Position numbers and translations under genes: made by a program. Below the pieces are notes generated by a model that had not been told where the DNA came from, made no database searches, and saw only the letters and a list, made by a program, of their open reading frames with translations. DNA of 58,950 nt from JBIICI01 sp044238935 (GTDB lineage Bacteria; Pseudomonadota; Alphaproteobacteria; Micavibrionales; Micavibrionaceae): positions 1 through 58,950 of the forward strand of contig JBIICI010000011.1 in assembly GCA_044238935.1 (NCBI GenBank). The letters are read 5' to 3'. This document shows positions 16,952 through 26,193 of the stretch, in pieces; position 1 is the first letter of the stretch; each line of letters starts with the position of its first letter.

Positions 16952-18805
16952 ATGCGTCAAATGCACCCGTTCAAAGACCGAAAATCCTTAGGTCTTCCGG
17001 ATCAGTATGAAAAGATTTCAATCAAAGAAGTCTCAAAAACATTTATGAATGTTCTAAAGCCTGAAAAGTCTTTTTATACATTGGCAATTTTATATGCAGT
17101 GGCGATTTCTTTTTTAACATTGGCGATGCCGATTTCTGTTAAAACACTCATCAACAGCGTTGCCAATACGGCATTAGTACAGCCCGTTATTGTTTTATCA
17201 GTGATTTTATTTATTTTGTTGGTTTTTTATGGCGTCTTAACCGCATTACAAACCTATGTAATGGAAAAATTTCAACAGCGCTTTTTTGCACGCATTGCCT
17301 CTGAAATCGTGATGCATAATATTTATGCGCGTTATTCTTTTTTCAAAACACTGAATCGAGATGAACTTGCCAATCGTTATTTTGAAATTATGAATGTTCA
17401 AAAAAACTTGCCCGTCTTGATTACAGGTGGATTTACCTTAGCGTTGCAGGCATTGGTGGGATTAACCATGGTGTCTTTGTATCATCCGGCTTTGTTATTT
17501 TTCAATATATGCTTTATTTTCATTCTTTATATTATTTGGCGTTTATGGGGATCGGCCGCTATTAAAACCGCATTGGCCTTGTCAAATGCAAAATATAATG
17601 TGGCGCGTTGGTTGGAAGAAATGGCGCGATTAAACACCGAATTTAAATCTGAAAATAATATTCTATATGCCCTACAAAAATCCGAGAAAGTCATTGCGAA
17701 ATATATCAGTTTCCGCAAGCGTTATTTCCGTTTTACCTTTGCACAAATCATTGCCTTTTTATTTGTCTATGCGGCAGGAAGTGCAGCCTTGCTGGGATTA
17801 GGGGGGATCTTGGTCATTCATGGTGAACTGACCTTAGGGCAGCTTGTTGCAGCTGAACTGATTTTATCCGGTATTTTCGCCTCTATTGCAAAAGCGGGGA
17901 CATATTTGGGCTATTATTACGAATTATTGCCTGCTTGTGATAAAATTTCGCATTATTTCAGATTGCCTGTTGAGCCTGAAGGGGGCGCGATTAATTTACC
18001 AGATCACCCACACAGTATTGAATTTAACAATGTCCAAATCAAACATCGTGATCGTACAGCACGATTGCATTTTAAATTAGAAGCAGGACAAAAAATCTTG
18101 GCGAATGTTTCATCACACGCGCTACAACAATTCTTTACGGATCTTATTCGTCATTACGACACACCTGCACAAGGTCATGTTTTATTGGATTCCCAAGATG
18201 TACATGATTTGCACATGCACCGCCTGCGAGATCAGATTTTGGTGGTTGATAATGTCATGATGCTGGAATGCTCCATTTTGGATTATTTGCGGATTTATAA
18301 AACAGATATTAGCCGCGCTGAAATCATGGATGTTTTAGCAAAAGTGCATTTGGATCATATCATTGTTGATTTAGAAGATGGGCTAGATACTGTTTTGACT
18401 CCGGATGGATACCCTTTATCCGTATCTGAACTGGTGCGCCTAAAACTGGCGGCCGCTTTGGTCAACACGCCCACAATTTTGGTTTTAACCGAAATTTTTG
18501 ACTTGGTTGGATCGCATTTCCGCCACAATATTTTACGACAACTGGCTGATAGTGATGAATTTACATTAATCTATTTCTCAAACCGTAATGATATTGATTA
18601 TTTCGATGCCTATTTATATATGGATTTTGACAAACAAACTTTGTTCACAGACATGAATGCCTATTGCGCCTATCAAAAGGAACAATCGGAACGTTGCTAT
18701 GCAACCTATGTTCAAAAACCAAAAGTGCCGATTAAGGCCACAAAGGCAAAACCTCGCAAGAAATCTGAGCCTCCTGTTTCACCCACTAGTTCAGAGGAGT
18801 CATAG
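16952..18805 (+). CDS. ABC exporter-like membrane protein with degenerate ATPase domain
   Basis: A 618-residue protein with ABC-exporter architecture: a membrane domain of about six helices (roughly residues 40-320) and a C-terminal nucleotide-binding-domain-like region (about 345-570). The ATPase motifs are lost. The Walker A position reads ILANVSSHALQQFF with no GxxxxGKT, the Q-loop glutamine is absent, the signature LSGGQ reads LSVSELV, Walker B ends LVLTEIFD instead of LDE, and the switch histidine is asparagine (FSNRND). The fold is kept throughout, so this is a pseudo-ATPase rather than a broken gene. The ATG at 16952 is preferred over an upstream TTG. An HlyD-like adaptor gene follows after three bases and a TolC-like gene after that. 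Confidence 0.82.
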   Translation: MRQMHPFKDRKSLGLPDQYEKISIKEVSKTFMNVLKPEKSFYTLAILYAVAISFLTLAMPISVKTLINSVANTALVQPVIVLSVILFILLVFYGVLTALQTYVMEKFQQRFFARIASEIVMHNIYARYSFFKTLNRDELANRYFEIMNVQKNLPVLITGGFTLALQALVGLTMVSLYHPALLFFNICFIFILYIIWRLWGSAAIKTALALSNAKYNVARWLEEMARLNTEFKSENNILYALQKSEKVIAKYISFRKRYFRFTFAQIIAFLFVYAAGSAALLGLGGILVIHGELTLGQLVAAELILSGIFASIAKAGTYLGYYYELLPACDKISHYFRLPVEPEGGAINLPDHPHSIEFNNVQIKHRDRTARLHFKLEAGQKILANVSSHALQQFFTDLIRHYDTPAQGHVLLDSQDVHDLHMHRLRDQILVVDNVMMLECSILDYLRIYKTDISRAEIMDVLAKVHLDHIIVDLEDGLDTVLTPDGYPLSVSELVRLKLAAALVNTPTILVLTEIFDLVGSHFRHNILRQLADSDEFTLIYFSNRNDIDYFDAYLYMDFDKQTLFTDMNAYCAYQKEQSERCYATYVQKPKVPIKATKAKPRKKSEPPVSPTSSEES

Positions 18806-18808
18806 ACC

Positions 18809-19879
18809 ATGAAACATGATATTGATATTGAACGCTATGAATCCTATTTCAAAACGGTACAAACATTAAAGCCCCCGCGTGTCTTAAGTGTTTTAGCCTA
18901 TGTCATTACATTTTCGGTATGGCTAACGTTAATGATTTTAATCTTAACGCCATGGATACAAACCTCGTCAGGCATTGGGAAGGTCACCGCTTTATATCCT
19001 GATGATCGATTACAAACAATTCACGCACTCGTCGGCGGACGGTTGAATAAATGGTATGTTGGGGATGGAACAGCGGTTAAAGCAGGTGATCCCATTGTTG
19101 AAGTTGTTGATAATGACCCAAACCTTCTGGAGCGTTTAGAGGGAGAGCAAGAAGCCACACAGCGCAAAGTTGATGCAGCAATTGAGGCACGCCGCACCGC
19201 GAATCTGGATTATGTCCGTCAAAAAGAATTATTGGCAAAAGGCCTTGCCTCCCGCAAAGATTTTGAATCCGCTTCTATTAAATTAGAAGAAATGAAAGCC
19301 AAAGAAGCTGATGCCGTAGCATCACTGACAAAAACACAGGTCAATTTATCGCGCCAAGATATTCAAATTGTCCGCGCCCCACGCGATGGCACAATTGTAA
19401 GAACAAATGCGGAGAATTTAAGTACGTTTGTCAAGCAAGGTGACGAGGTCGCCACCTTTGTCCCTGTGGAATTTAAACCGGCTATTGAATTATATGTTTC
19501 AGGATTAGATGCGCCCTTAATCCAAAAAGGGCGTAACGCCCGTATTATTTTCGAAGGCTGGCCAGCTGTGCAATTTAGCGGTTGGCCATCTGTTGCCGTG
19601 GGAACATTTGGAGGGATTGTTCATGTTGTTGACCCTGCTTTATCATCCAATGGCATGATTCGTGTGATGATTACCGAAGATCCCAAAGACCCATGGCCGG
19701 ATGCCCGTTTTATGCGCTATGGCACAAAAGCGCGTGGTTGGGTTTTATTAAATGAAGTTCCTTTAATTTATGAATTATGGCGTCGTTTAAATAGTTTCCC
19801 CCCTGAATTCACGGGATTAGACAAGCCTCAAAAAGATCCAAGCAAGCCCTTAATTGATATAAAGAAGAAAAAGAAATAA
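18809..19879 (+). CDS. HlyD/EmrA-family periplasmic adaptor protein
   Basis: A 356-residue membrane fusion protein: a cytoplasmic N-terminus, one transmembrane helix (about 27-50), a biotinyl-lipoyl half motif near 70-95 (ALVGGRLNKWYVGDGTAV), a coiled-coil hairpin (about 105-180), the second lipoyl half (IVRAPRDGTIVR) and beta-barrel domains. Such proteins bridge inner-membrane transporters to TolC channels. It follows the pseudo-ABC gene by three bases behind an AGAGGAG ribosome binding site, and its stop overlaps the next start as TAATG. The three genes therefore form a tripartite efflux or secretion operon. Confidence 0.88.
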   Translation: MKHDIDIERYESYFKTVQTLKPPRVLSVLAYVITFSVWLTLMILILTPWIQTSSGIGKVTALYPDDRLQTIHALVGGRLNKWYVGDGTAVKAGDPIVEVVDNDPNLLERLEGEQEATQRKVDAAIEARRTANLDYVRQKELLAKGLASRKDFESASIKLEEMKAKEADAVASLTKTQVNLSRQDIQIVRAPRDGTIVRTNAENLSTFVKQGDEVATFVPVEFKPAIELYVSGLDAPLIQKGRNARIIFEGWPAVQFSGWPSVAVGTFGGIVHVVDPALSSNGMIRVMITEDPKDPWPDARFMRYGTKARGWVLLNEVPLIYELWRRLNSFPPEFTGLDKPQKDPSKPLIDIKKKKK

Positions 19880-21327
19880 TGTTTAAAAAGACGATATTTA
19901 TAATTTTGATCTTCATGCTTTCTTTTATCTTTTTCCCCCATGATGCTGGGGCAAAGGGTAAAGAAAAACCAAAGCAAACCCCAAAACTAACATTGGAAGA
20001 GGTTTTGGGGCGTTCCGCAGCGTCTTTCCCTAAAATCGAAAAAGCACTGCAAGCGCAAGATGAATTCAAAGCCTCCATCACGGCCGCGCAAGGGGCTTTT
20101 GATACGCGTATTGAATCGCGTTCTTATAATCGTATTGATGGATTTTATTCGGGTGATGCCATTGATACGCGTGTGGTGCAGCCCTTGGCAAATTATAATG
20201 CCAAGGTGGAGGCAGGCTATCGCTATGAAAACGGGACATTCCCCATCTATGAAAACGACCTAGAAACGAATAATCGGGGGGAAGCCAGTTTAAAATTAGC
20301 ATTTTCTGTTCTACGAAACCGTGCCATTGATGAAAAACGGGCAAAAATCACCAATGCACGTTTTGATTACGACCAAGCCTTGATTGTGACTGAACTCACG
20401 CAACTGGCCGTGCAACAAAAAGCCATGGAAACATATGTGAAATGGGTGGCATCAGGTCAAACATGGCGCGTGTACGAAGATTTATTGGCAATGGCCTTGG
20501 AACGTCAAAAAAATCTGGAACAACGCGCGAAAGCTGGGGATGTCGCGAATATTCAAGTCACAGAAAATAAGCAATATATCTTTGAACGCAAAGCCCTTAT
20601 CGAAGATGCAAAACGTGAATTTTTAAATAACAGCAATGATCTGTCTTTATTTTATCGCGACGCAGGCGGCAATCCAATTACCCCAACTTTGGCACAAGTG
20701 CCGGCCTCATGGAAGCAAGGCATTGGAGACAAATCCTATGCCAAACCTGATAATATGGATGCGATTTTAGCCCGCCATCCTGAGCTACAGAATGTTAATA
20801 TGGATATTGCGAAACAACGCACCGAAGAAAATTTAGCAAAAAATTCTTTGCTCCCCCAATTGGATGTGGGCTTAAAAAATGCGCGTGATTTCGGTGATGG
20901 CAGCCGTACGCGTGAAGGTAATGAAACAGCCTTGATCTTTGATTTTTCAATGCCGCTACAGCAACGCTATGCCACGGGCAGTATTACAAAAGCCCGCGCC
21001 AAATTAGCTCAGCTGGAAACAGATAAAAAATTAATCAATAACCAAATTCAGATCCAAGTCGAAAATTTGCTAAATGATTTATCCGCGGCACAGGAAATTG
21101 TTTCATTATCCGAAAATGAAATTTCACTTTCTAAAAAAATGTTAGAGGCTGAAAAAACACAGCTTGCCAATGGTCAAAGCGATTTCTTTCGGATTAATAT
21201 GCGTGAAGGCAATATTGCCAAAGCCCGTATCAATAACCTAAAAGCCCGATCAAATTACTTCAAAAGTTTGGCAGCATTTTATACCGCCACATTGGAATTT
21301 AAAACATTAGGCATTATATCGGAATAA
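19879..21327 (+). CDS. TolC-family outer-membrane channel protein
   Basis: A 482-residue protein with an N-terminal signal peptide (KKTIFIILIFMLSFIFFPHDAGA). It has the TolC pattern of two long helical repeats, with ATELTQLAVQQKAMETYVKWV-like helices and a C-terminal copy around NQIQIQVENLLNDLSAAQEIV. TolC trimers form the outer-membrane tunnel of tripartite exporters. Its ATG overlaps the adaptor stop (TAATG), indicating translational coupling. The cargo is unknown, and no toxin or large secreted protein gene lies next to the operon. Confidence 0.85.
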   Translation: MFKKTIFIILIFMLSFIFFPHDAGAKGKEKPKQTPKLTLEEVLGRSAASFPKIEKALQAQDEFKASITAAQGAFDTRIESRSYNRIDGFYSGDAIDTRVVQPLANYNAKVEAGYRYENGTFPIYENDLETNNRGEASLKLAFSVLRNRAIDEKRAKITNARFDYDQALIVTELTQLAVQQKAMETYVKWVASGQTWRVYEDLLAMALERQKNLEQRAKAGDVANIQVTENKQYIFERKALIEDAKREFLNNSNDLSLFYRDAGGNPITPTLAQVPASWKQGIGDKSYAKPDNMDAILARHPELQNVNMDIAKQRTEENLAKNSLLPQLDVGLKNARDFGDGSRTREGNETALIFDFSMPLQQRYATGSITKARAKLAQLETDKKLINNQIQIQVENLLNDLSAAQEIVSLSENEISLSKKMLEAEKTQLANGQSDFFRINMREGNIAKARINNLKARSNYFKSLAAFYTATLEFKTLGIISE

Positions 21328-21411
21328 ATCTTTTGATTTTTATATGGTTTTTTGATAAGGCTGTTTGATAAATATACAAAAATGTGACGACTGTAGGATT
21401 GGTTTGCTAAA

Positions 21412-22308
21412 ATGAACAAAAGGCTTTTAACATTATTTCTTGGGATTATTTTGTGTCCTGTGTCTTTATCCGCACAAGAACCAAAGGCCATTGGCGTAAC
21501 ACAAGCCTATAAAGCAAAATATGAAGACACATTCGTCGTTTTGGCGCGCAAATATAATTTAGGCTTTACAGAGCTAATTTCCGCTAATCCGTATGTTGAT
21601 CCATGGTTGCCGGGGGAAGGTACGGATCTGATCTTACCCACAATGCATATATTGCCTGAATCTACCCATACGGGCTTGGTCATCAATCTTCCTGAAATGC
21701 GTATGTATATTTATCAAGGGCAAAAAGATGGAACGCCTATTTCCTTTCCCGTCGGCATTGGTCGCGAAGGCCTGAATACACCGATCGGAACAACAACAAT
21801 TGTTCGCAAAGTGGATGGCCCTGTATGGAGACCAACCCCCCGTATGCGCAAAGAAGACCCCAAATTACCTGTATCTGTCGGGCAAGGGATTGATAACCCC
21901 ATGGGTACACATGCGCTCTATTTAGGATGGAGCGAATATGCCATTCATGGCACAAATATGCCCTATGGGATTGGGCGCCGTGTTAGCAGTGGTTGCATCC
22001 GTATGAACCCTGAAGATATTCCTCAAGTCTTTGGAATCATGCCCGAAGGCGGTACGGTTACCGTTGTCAATCAACCGTTAAAAACAGCATGGATTGATGG
22101 TAAATTTTACCTAGAGGCACACCCAACCCAAGAACAGGCTTTAGAAATCGATAAAGAAGGTGGATTCCCGAGCTTCCAAGTTTCCTTAGAAGACCTACGC
22201 GCCCTACAACGCCAAGCCAATTTTTATAAAATTGATTTAGATTGGCCAGTCATCCGCAAAGCCCTGCGTGAACGCCGTGGCTACCCGATTGTGATTAATA
22301 AGGCTTAA
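21412..22308 (+). CDS. L,D-transpeptidase (YkuD/ErfK family) with LysM-like domain
   Basis: A 298-residue exported protein: signal peptide (about 1-22, ending LSAQE), a LysM-like peptidoglycan-binding segment (about 30-75, with EDTFVVLARKYNLGFTELISANP), and the YkuD catalytic domain (about 85-225). The catalytic residues are clear: H179 in HGTNMP and C195 in SSGCIRM. ErfK-type enzymes of this layout attach lipoprotein or outer-membrane proteins to peptidoglycan, or form 3-3 cross-links; which applies here is unknown. The C-terminal 70 residues are an extension common in alphaproteobacterial members. It stands alone, 84 bases after the TolC gene. Confidence 0.9.
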   Translation: MNKRLLTLFLGIILCPVSLSAQEPKAIGVTQAYKAKYEDTFVVLARKYNLGFTELISANPYVDPWLPGEGTDLILPTMHILPESTHTGLVINLPEMRMYIYQGQKDGTPISFPVGIGREGLNTPIGTTTIVRKVDGPVWRPTPRMRKEDPKLPVSVGQGIDNPMGTHALYLGWSEYAIHGTNMPYGIGRRVSSGCIRMNPEDIPQVFGIMPEGGTVTVVNQPLKTAWIDGKFYLEAHPTQEQALEIDKEGGFPSFQVSLEDLRALQRQANFYKIDLDWPVIRKALRERRGYPIVINKA

Positions 22309-22443
22309 ATAAACGCTATTCCACAAAAAAAATTATTTTCCTATTGAATGGGCATTGCTCTTTATATATTAAAATGAAACAAGTATTGTGTAAGCAATCT
22401 TAATTAAGATATATCTATTGTGTAATGGAATAAAGGATCATCA

Positions 22444-23166
22444 ATGATAACCGTTATTGTCCCCGTCCTCAATGAACAGGATAACATAGCCCCGCTTTTA
22501 ACTGAAATTATCGCAGCCGCTGATCACAGCCCGATCAAAGAAATTATCTATATCGATGATGGCAGCAACGATGAAACGCCGCGTATTTTGGCGGAATTTA
22601 AATCTAAAACTCCCTTATTGCGTGTGATCCGCCATCAAAATCGATCTGGTCAATCCGCTGCCTTTATGAGCGGCGTTTTGGCAGCGACCCAGCCCCTCAT
22701 TGTGTTGATGGACGGCGATGGTCAAAATGACCCAAAGGATATTGCAAAACTCTATGCCGCCTATCAAGCACACCCACACAAAGATACCAAGATCATGGTT
22801 GCAGGACAGCGTGAAAAACGCCAAGATAATGCAGTCCGTCGTATTTCATCACGCCTTGCGAATAAAATTCGCGCAGGGATTTTGAAAGACAAGATTCGGG
22901 ATACGGGCTGTTCGTTAAAACTGATTCGTCGTGATGATTATGTGCGTTTGCCGTATTTTGATCATATGCACCGCTTTTTGCCTGCCCTATTGATGCGCGA
23001 TCATGTGACGATTTTAACAGCCGATGTATCGCACCGCCCGCGTGAACGCGGCGTTTCAAAATATGGATTTTGGGATCGCCTGTGGGTGGGGATTATGGAT
23101 TTGGTGGGGGTGAAATGGTTGTTGTGCCGTGGACTGCCCACAAATTTTTCTGTTACGGAAGTTTAA
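22444..23166 (+). CDS. Family 2 glycosyltransferase (DPM1/ArnC-like)
   Basis: A 240-residue GT-A glycosyltransferase that, by family, transfers a sugar from a nucleotide donor to a polyprenyl phosphate. The donor-binding motifs are present: IVPVLNEQDNI at the N-terminus, YIDDGSNDETP near residue 38, and the metal-binding MDGDGQNDP near residue 81. The C-terminus is short and lacks the membrane helices of ArnC-type enzymes. The next two genes encode a small membrane protein and a lipid-linked-sugar transferase, so the three probably work together. A GGATCA ribosome binding site precedes the ATG. Confidence 0.87.
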   Translation: MITVIVPVLNEQDNIAPLLTEIIAAADHSPIKEIIYIDDGSNDETPRILAEFKSKTPLLRVIRHQNRSGQSAAFMSGVLAATQPLIVLMDGDGQNDPKDIAKLYAAYQAHPHKDTKIMVAGQREKRQDNAVRRISSRLANKIRAGILKDKIRDTGCSLKLIRRDDYVRLPYFDHMHRFLPALLMRDHVTILTADVSHRPRERGVSKYGFWDRLWVGIMDLVGVKWLLCRGLPTNFSVTEV

Positions 23167-23172
23167 TAGCGT

Positions 23173-23475
23173 ATGTTTAATCACCTGCCCCATATTATCC
23201 TTGAGGAAAACATGCTCTGGCTTTTGGTTGGCTTTGTAGGTCAGGGCTTATTTTTTATGCGTTTTTTTGTGCAATGGCTTGCATCTGAAAAAGCCAAAAA
23301 GAGCGTCATTCCTGACCTATTTTGGTATTTCAGCATTGGCGGTGGCGGGGTTTTGTTGATTTATGCGATCTATCGCCAAGACCCTGTTTTTATCCTCGGG
23401 CAATCAACAGGGATGTTGATTTATTTGCGTAATTTATATTTTATCAGAAAAAACAAAAATGATTCACACTCTTAA
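23173..23475 (+). CDS. Lipid A biosynthesis N-terminal domain (LABN) membrane protein
   Basis: A 100-residue protein of three predicted membrane helices. It matches the LABN domain: MRFFVQWLASEKAKKS, then DLFWYFSIGGGGVLL, YAIYRQDPVFILGQ and YLRNLYF. The domain is found alone, or fused to glycosyltransferases in polyprenyl-sugar pathways, and resembles small flippase-like proteins in size. A flippase role, as for ArnE/ArnF, is inference. It follows the GT2 gene by six bases and overlaps the next gene by 17. Confidence 0.85.
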   Translation: MFNHLPHIILEENMLWLLVGFVGQGLFFMRFFVQWLASEKAKKSVIPDLFWYFSIGGGGVLLIYAIYRQDPVFILGQSTGMLIYLRNLYFIRKNKNDSHS

Positions 23476-24853
23476 ACAATTCGCGCCGTATCTTTGTTTA
23501 TTGGCACTATGTATCACCGCCTGTCTTTTTCGCCCCCTCTTGCCCATTGATGAAACACGCTATTTAACCGTAGCGTGGGAAATGTTTTTAAACAAAAACT
23601 TTGCCGTCATGAGCTTGAATTTCCATCCCTATCATCATAAACCGCCTATGCTATTTTGGTTGATTAATTTGGCATGGCATATTTTTGGTGTTAGCCGTGC
23701 GGCGGCGATGATCCCTGTATTCGTTGCCTCAGGCTTTGTGATTTATGCCGCCCAAAAACTCAGTGAAAAACTGGGGCATCCGCAATCAAAGATCATTCCA
23801 TGGTTGATCATCGGATCAATCCCGTTTTTGATGTATAGCAGCATGATGATGTTTGATATGATGGTTGCAGCCTTTGTGTTGGCAACATTATTGATGTTTT
23901 ATACCTATGCCAAAGACGGCAAGTTATTTCGCGTTTTTGCAGCTGGCCTATTGATGGGGCTGGGGGTTTTAACAAAAGGCCCTGTGGTGTATTTATATTT
24001 GCTATGGCCGCTCTGTTTATACCCATTATGGCGTCGTGAAACTCATATAGGATTAAAGAAATTTTATATCGCTATTGCTATTGCTGTTTTAATATCCATT
24101 CTTCCTGTTGCGGCATGGCTGATCCCCACATTACTGCATACAGACAAAGATTTTGCGTTTTGGTTGGTATGGAATCAAACTGCGGGGCGTGTCACAGGCA
24201 ATTTCAAGGCATCTCATGTGCGCCCAGTTTATTTTTATACGTTATTATTACCTGTTTTATTCTTACCTTGGGTCTTTTTGCCTCTATTTTGGAAACAGGT
24301 TAAATCATGGGTGAAATCACGCGCCATTACAAAATCACAATGGTTTTTAATCAGCGCGACATTGCCTTGTTTTCTTTGCTTTTCATTGATTTCAGGCAAG
24401 CAGCCACATTATTTATTGCCCTTATTGCCGTTTATCGTGATTTTTATAGGTTTTTGCCTGTCTGATCTATCGCTTCAAAAAATTAAGATCATCAGTCTTT
24501 CTGTTGTATTTTTGGTGATTACAGGTCAAATCGTTGCCTCCGAAACATTCTTGGTCAAATATGATCTCAAGCCATTTGTTGAGATTTACAATCAACATCG
24601 CGGCAGTGATTGGGCATTCGCGCATAAATACCAAGGGGAACTAGGTTTCTTAGCGCGGATTGAAAAACCAATCGATAATATTGAAAAAGAGCAAATTAGC
24701 GCGTGGCTACAATCTCACCCTAACGGCTATGTGATTGTGCGATACAACCATGAAAAAGAAGATATGAGCGCATATAAACAAATCTATTCCAGCCCCTATA
24801 AGGGTAAAAATTTAGGAATTTTTGTGGCGAAAGATCAAGAGGCAATTCAGTAA
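23459..24853 (+). CDS. ArnT-like glycosyltransferase family 39/83 protein
   Basis: A 464-residue polytopic membrane enzyme with roughly ten or more helices. The N-terminal periplasmic loop contains the catalytic acidic motif (LLPIDETRYLTVAWEM) and HKPPMLFWL, both characteristic of ArnT/PMT-type transferases that move a sugar from a polyprenyl carrier onto lipid A or another periplasmic acceptor. The C-terminal 100 residues are a soluble periplasmic tail. The start overlaps the LABN gene by 17 bases. With the preceding two genes it makes a complete set: load sugar on lipid, flip, transfer. The sugar and acceptor are not predictable. Confidence 0.87.
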   Translation: MIHTLKQFAPYLCLLALCITACLFRPLLPIDETRYLTVAWEMFLNKNFAVMSLNFHPYHHKPPMLFWLINLAWHIFGVSRAAAMIPVFVASGFVIYAAQKLSEKLGHPQSKIIPWLIIGSIPFLMYSSMMMFDMMVAAFVLATLLMFYTYAKDGKLFRVFAAGLLMGLGVLTKGPVVYLYLLWPLCLYPLWRRETHIGLKKFYIAIAIAVLISILPVAAWLIPTLLHTDKDFAFWLVWNQTAGRVTGNFKASHVRPVYFYTLLLPVLFLPWVFLPLFWKQVKSWVKSRAITKSQWFLISATLPCFLCFSLISGKQPHYLLPLLPFIVIFIGFCLSDLSLQKIKIISLSVVFLVITGQIVASETFLVKYDLKPFVEIYNQHRGSDWAFAHKYQGELGFLARIEKPIDNIEKEQISAWLQSHPNGYVIVRYNHEKEDMSAYKQIYSSPYKGKNLGIFVAKDQEAIQ

Positions 24854-24854
24854 G

Positions 24855-24944
24855 GATCATGATCAGCGTCAAAAACAATTTGATTTTGACTGTGAATGTC
24901 TATTCTATCGGATTTTTTATCCCCTTGACGCACTGACGATCATC
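24855..24944. repeat. Imperfect long inverted repeat between glycosyltransferase gene and envC
   Basis: The left arm GATCATGATCAGCGTCAA (24855-24872) pairs imperfectly with the right arm TTGACGCACTGACGATCATC (24925-24944), about 52 bases apart. Smaller palindromes such as GGATTTTTTATCC lie between. It could terminate transcription of the sugar operon or form a leader structure for envC. Confidence 0.4.
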
Positions 24945-24987
24945 AGGGATAATCGGTCAGGATAATTTACGTCTATCAGAAATCATT

Positions 24988-26190
24988 ATGAAGCGCCCTT
25001 ACTGTTGTTTTTATTTAGTTTTTTGTGTTTTTGCCTTAACATGCGTTCAGGTCTCTCCTGCTTTTGCCAAAGATACAGATGAGATTCATCAAAAAGAGCT
25101 AAAAGATGTGCAATCCACTTTAGATAAAGAAAAAAAATTATTGAAGGATTTAGAACGCCAAAAAGCAAAAGCGGAAAAAGAGATTGAAAAAATCCAAGCC
25201 GAACTCATTTCGCTTTCTGCCAAAATCCGTAAAATACAAATTAAGAAAAATGAACTTGGTATTGCGATTGATCAAACCAAACAAGAAACAGATACCCTAA
25301 ACAGCCATCTGAAAGGGGATTACAAACAGCTAAAAACCACACTCAGTGCCCTTCGGCAATTGGGGGATACACCGCCTTATATCAGTATGTTGCGTCTGGA
25401 AAAACCTTTGGATAAGGCGCGACGATTTGGTGTGATGGAACATGTTGTGCCCCCCCTTATTGATCACGCCAAAACGATCCAAGGCAAAATGCAGCAAAAA
25501 AGCGTGCTGCTCAATGATTTAACAACACAACAAAATACATTGGCCGAATTACAACAACAAAGCCAAGATGAATATGCCAGCTTTAGCACCAAGCTAGAAG
25601 AGCGGGAGAAGGTCACAATCGCCCTTGATCATGATTTCAAAGAGCATCAGAAAAAATCCAATTCACTGGCAAAAAAGGCACGCAATATCACGGATTTAAT
25701 CGCAAAATTAAATGAAGAAGAAAAAAGAGCTGAACAAGAGGCTCAGAAGATACATGAAGCAGAGAATAAGAATCAATCTCTGAAAAAACGTGCCCCCTCA
25801 TTCAGAAAAACACCAAAATCATCGGGAAAATATATTTTACCCACAACGGGAACTATCCTTTATGATTATGATGATACCGACGAAATTGGGGCAAAAAGCA
25901 ATGGAATCACCCAAAAATCAAATAGCAACGATCTGATCACCGCCCCCCAAAATGGTATCGTCCGCTTTGCAGGGCATTTCAAAGAATATGGTTCATTGAT
26001 CATCATTGAACATAGCGGAAATTATCACTCTCTGGTTGGTGGCCCTCTTGCAATTCAGGTCAAAACAGGTCAATCTGTTGCATTAGGCGAACCAATTGCA
26101 ACGGTTGATTCCGTCCCTAACCCAAAAGTATATTTTGAAATTCGTAAAAACAACAAACCGATTAATCCTAAAAAACTGGTGAAATATTAA
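24988..26190 (+). CDS. envC: Murein hydrolase activator EnvC-like protein
   Basis: A 400-residue exported protein: signal peptide (about 1-27, ending PAFA), a long coiled coil (about 30-260, very rich in Lys/Glu/Gln), and a C-terminal LytM/M23 domain (about 290-400). The zinc ligands of active M23 peptidases are missing: the usual HxxxD is not seen, and the HxHFE position reads VYFEIRKN. This is the situation in EnvC, which does not cut peptidoglycan itself but activates amidases at division. It is followed by ctpA after three bases, the standard alphaproteobacterial arrangement. Confidence 0.88.
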   Translation: MKRPYCCFYLVFCVFALTCVQVSPAFAKDTDEIHQKELKDVQSTLDKEKKLLKDLERQKAKAEKEIEKIQAELISLSAKIRKIQIKKNELGIAIDQTKQETDTLNSHLKGDYKQLKTTLSALRQLGDTPPYISMLRLEKPLDKARRFGVMEHVVPPLIDHAKTIQGKMQQKSVLLNDLTTQQNTLAELQQQSQDEYASFSTKLEEREKVTIALDHDFKEHQKKSNSLAKKARNITDLIAKLNEEEKRAEQEAQKIHEAENKNQSLKKRAPSFRKTPKSSGKYILPTTGTILYDYDDTDEIGAKSNGITQKSNSNDLITAPQNGIVRFAGHFKEYGSLIIIEHSGNYHSLVGGPLAIQVKTGQSVALGEPIATVDSVPNPKVYFEIRKNNKPINPKKLVKY

Positions 26191-26193
26191 TTT

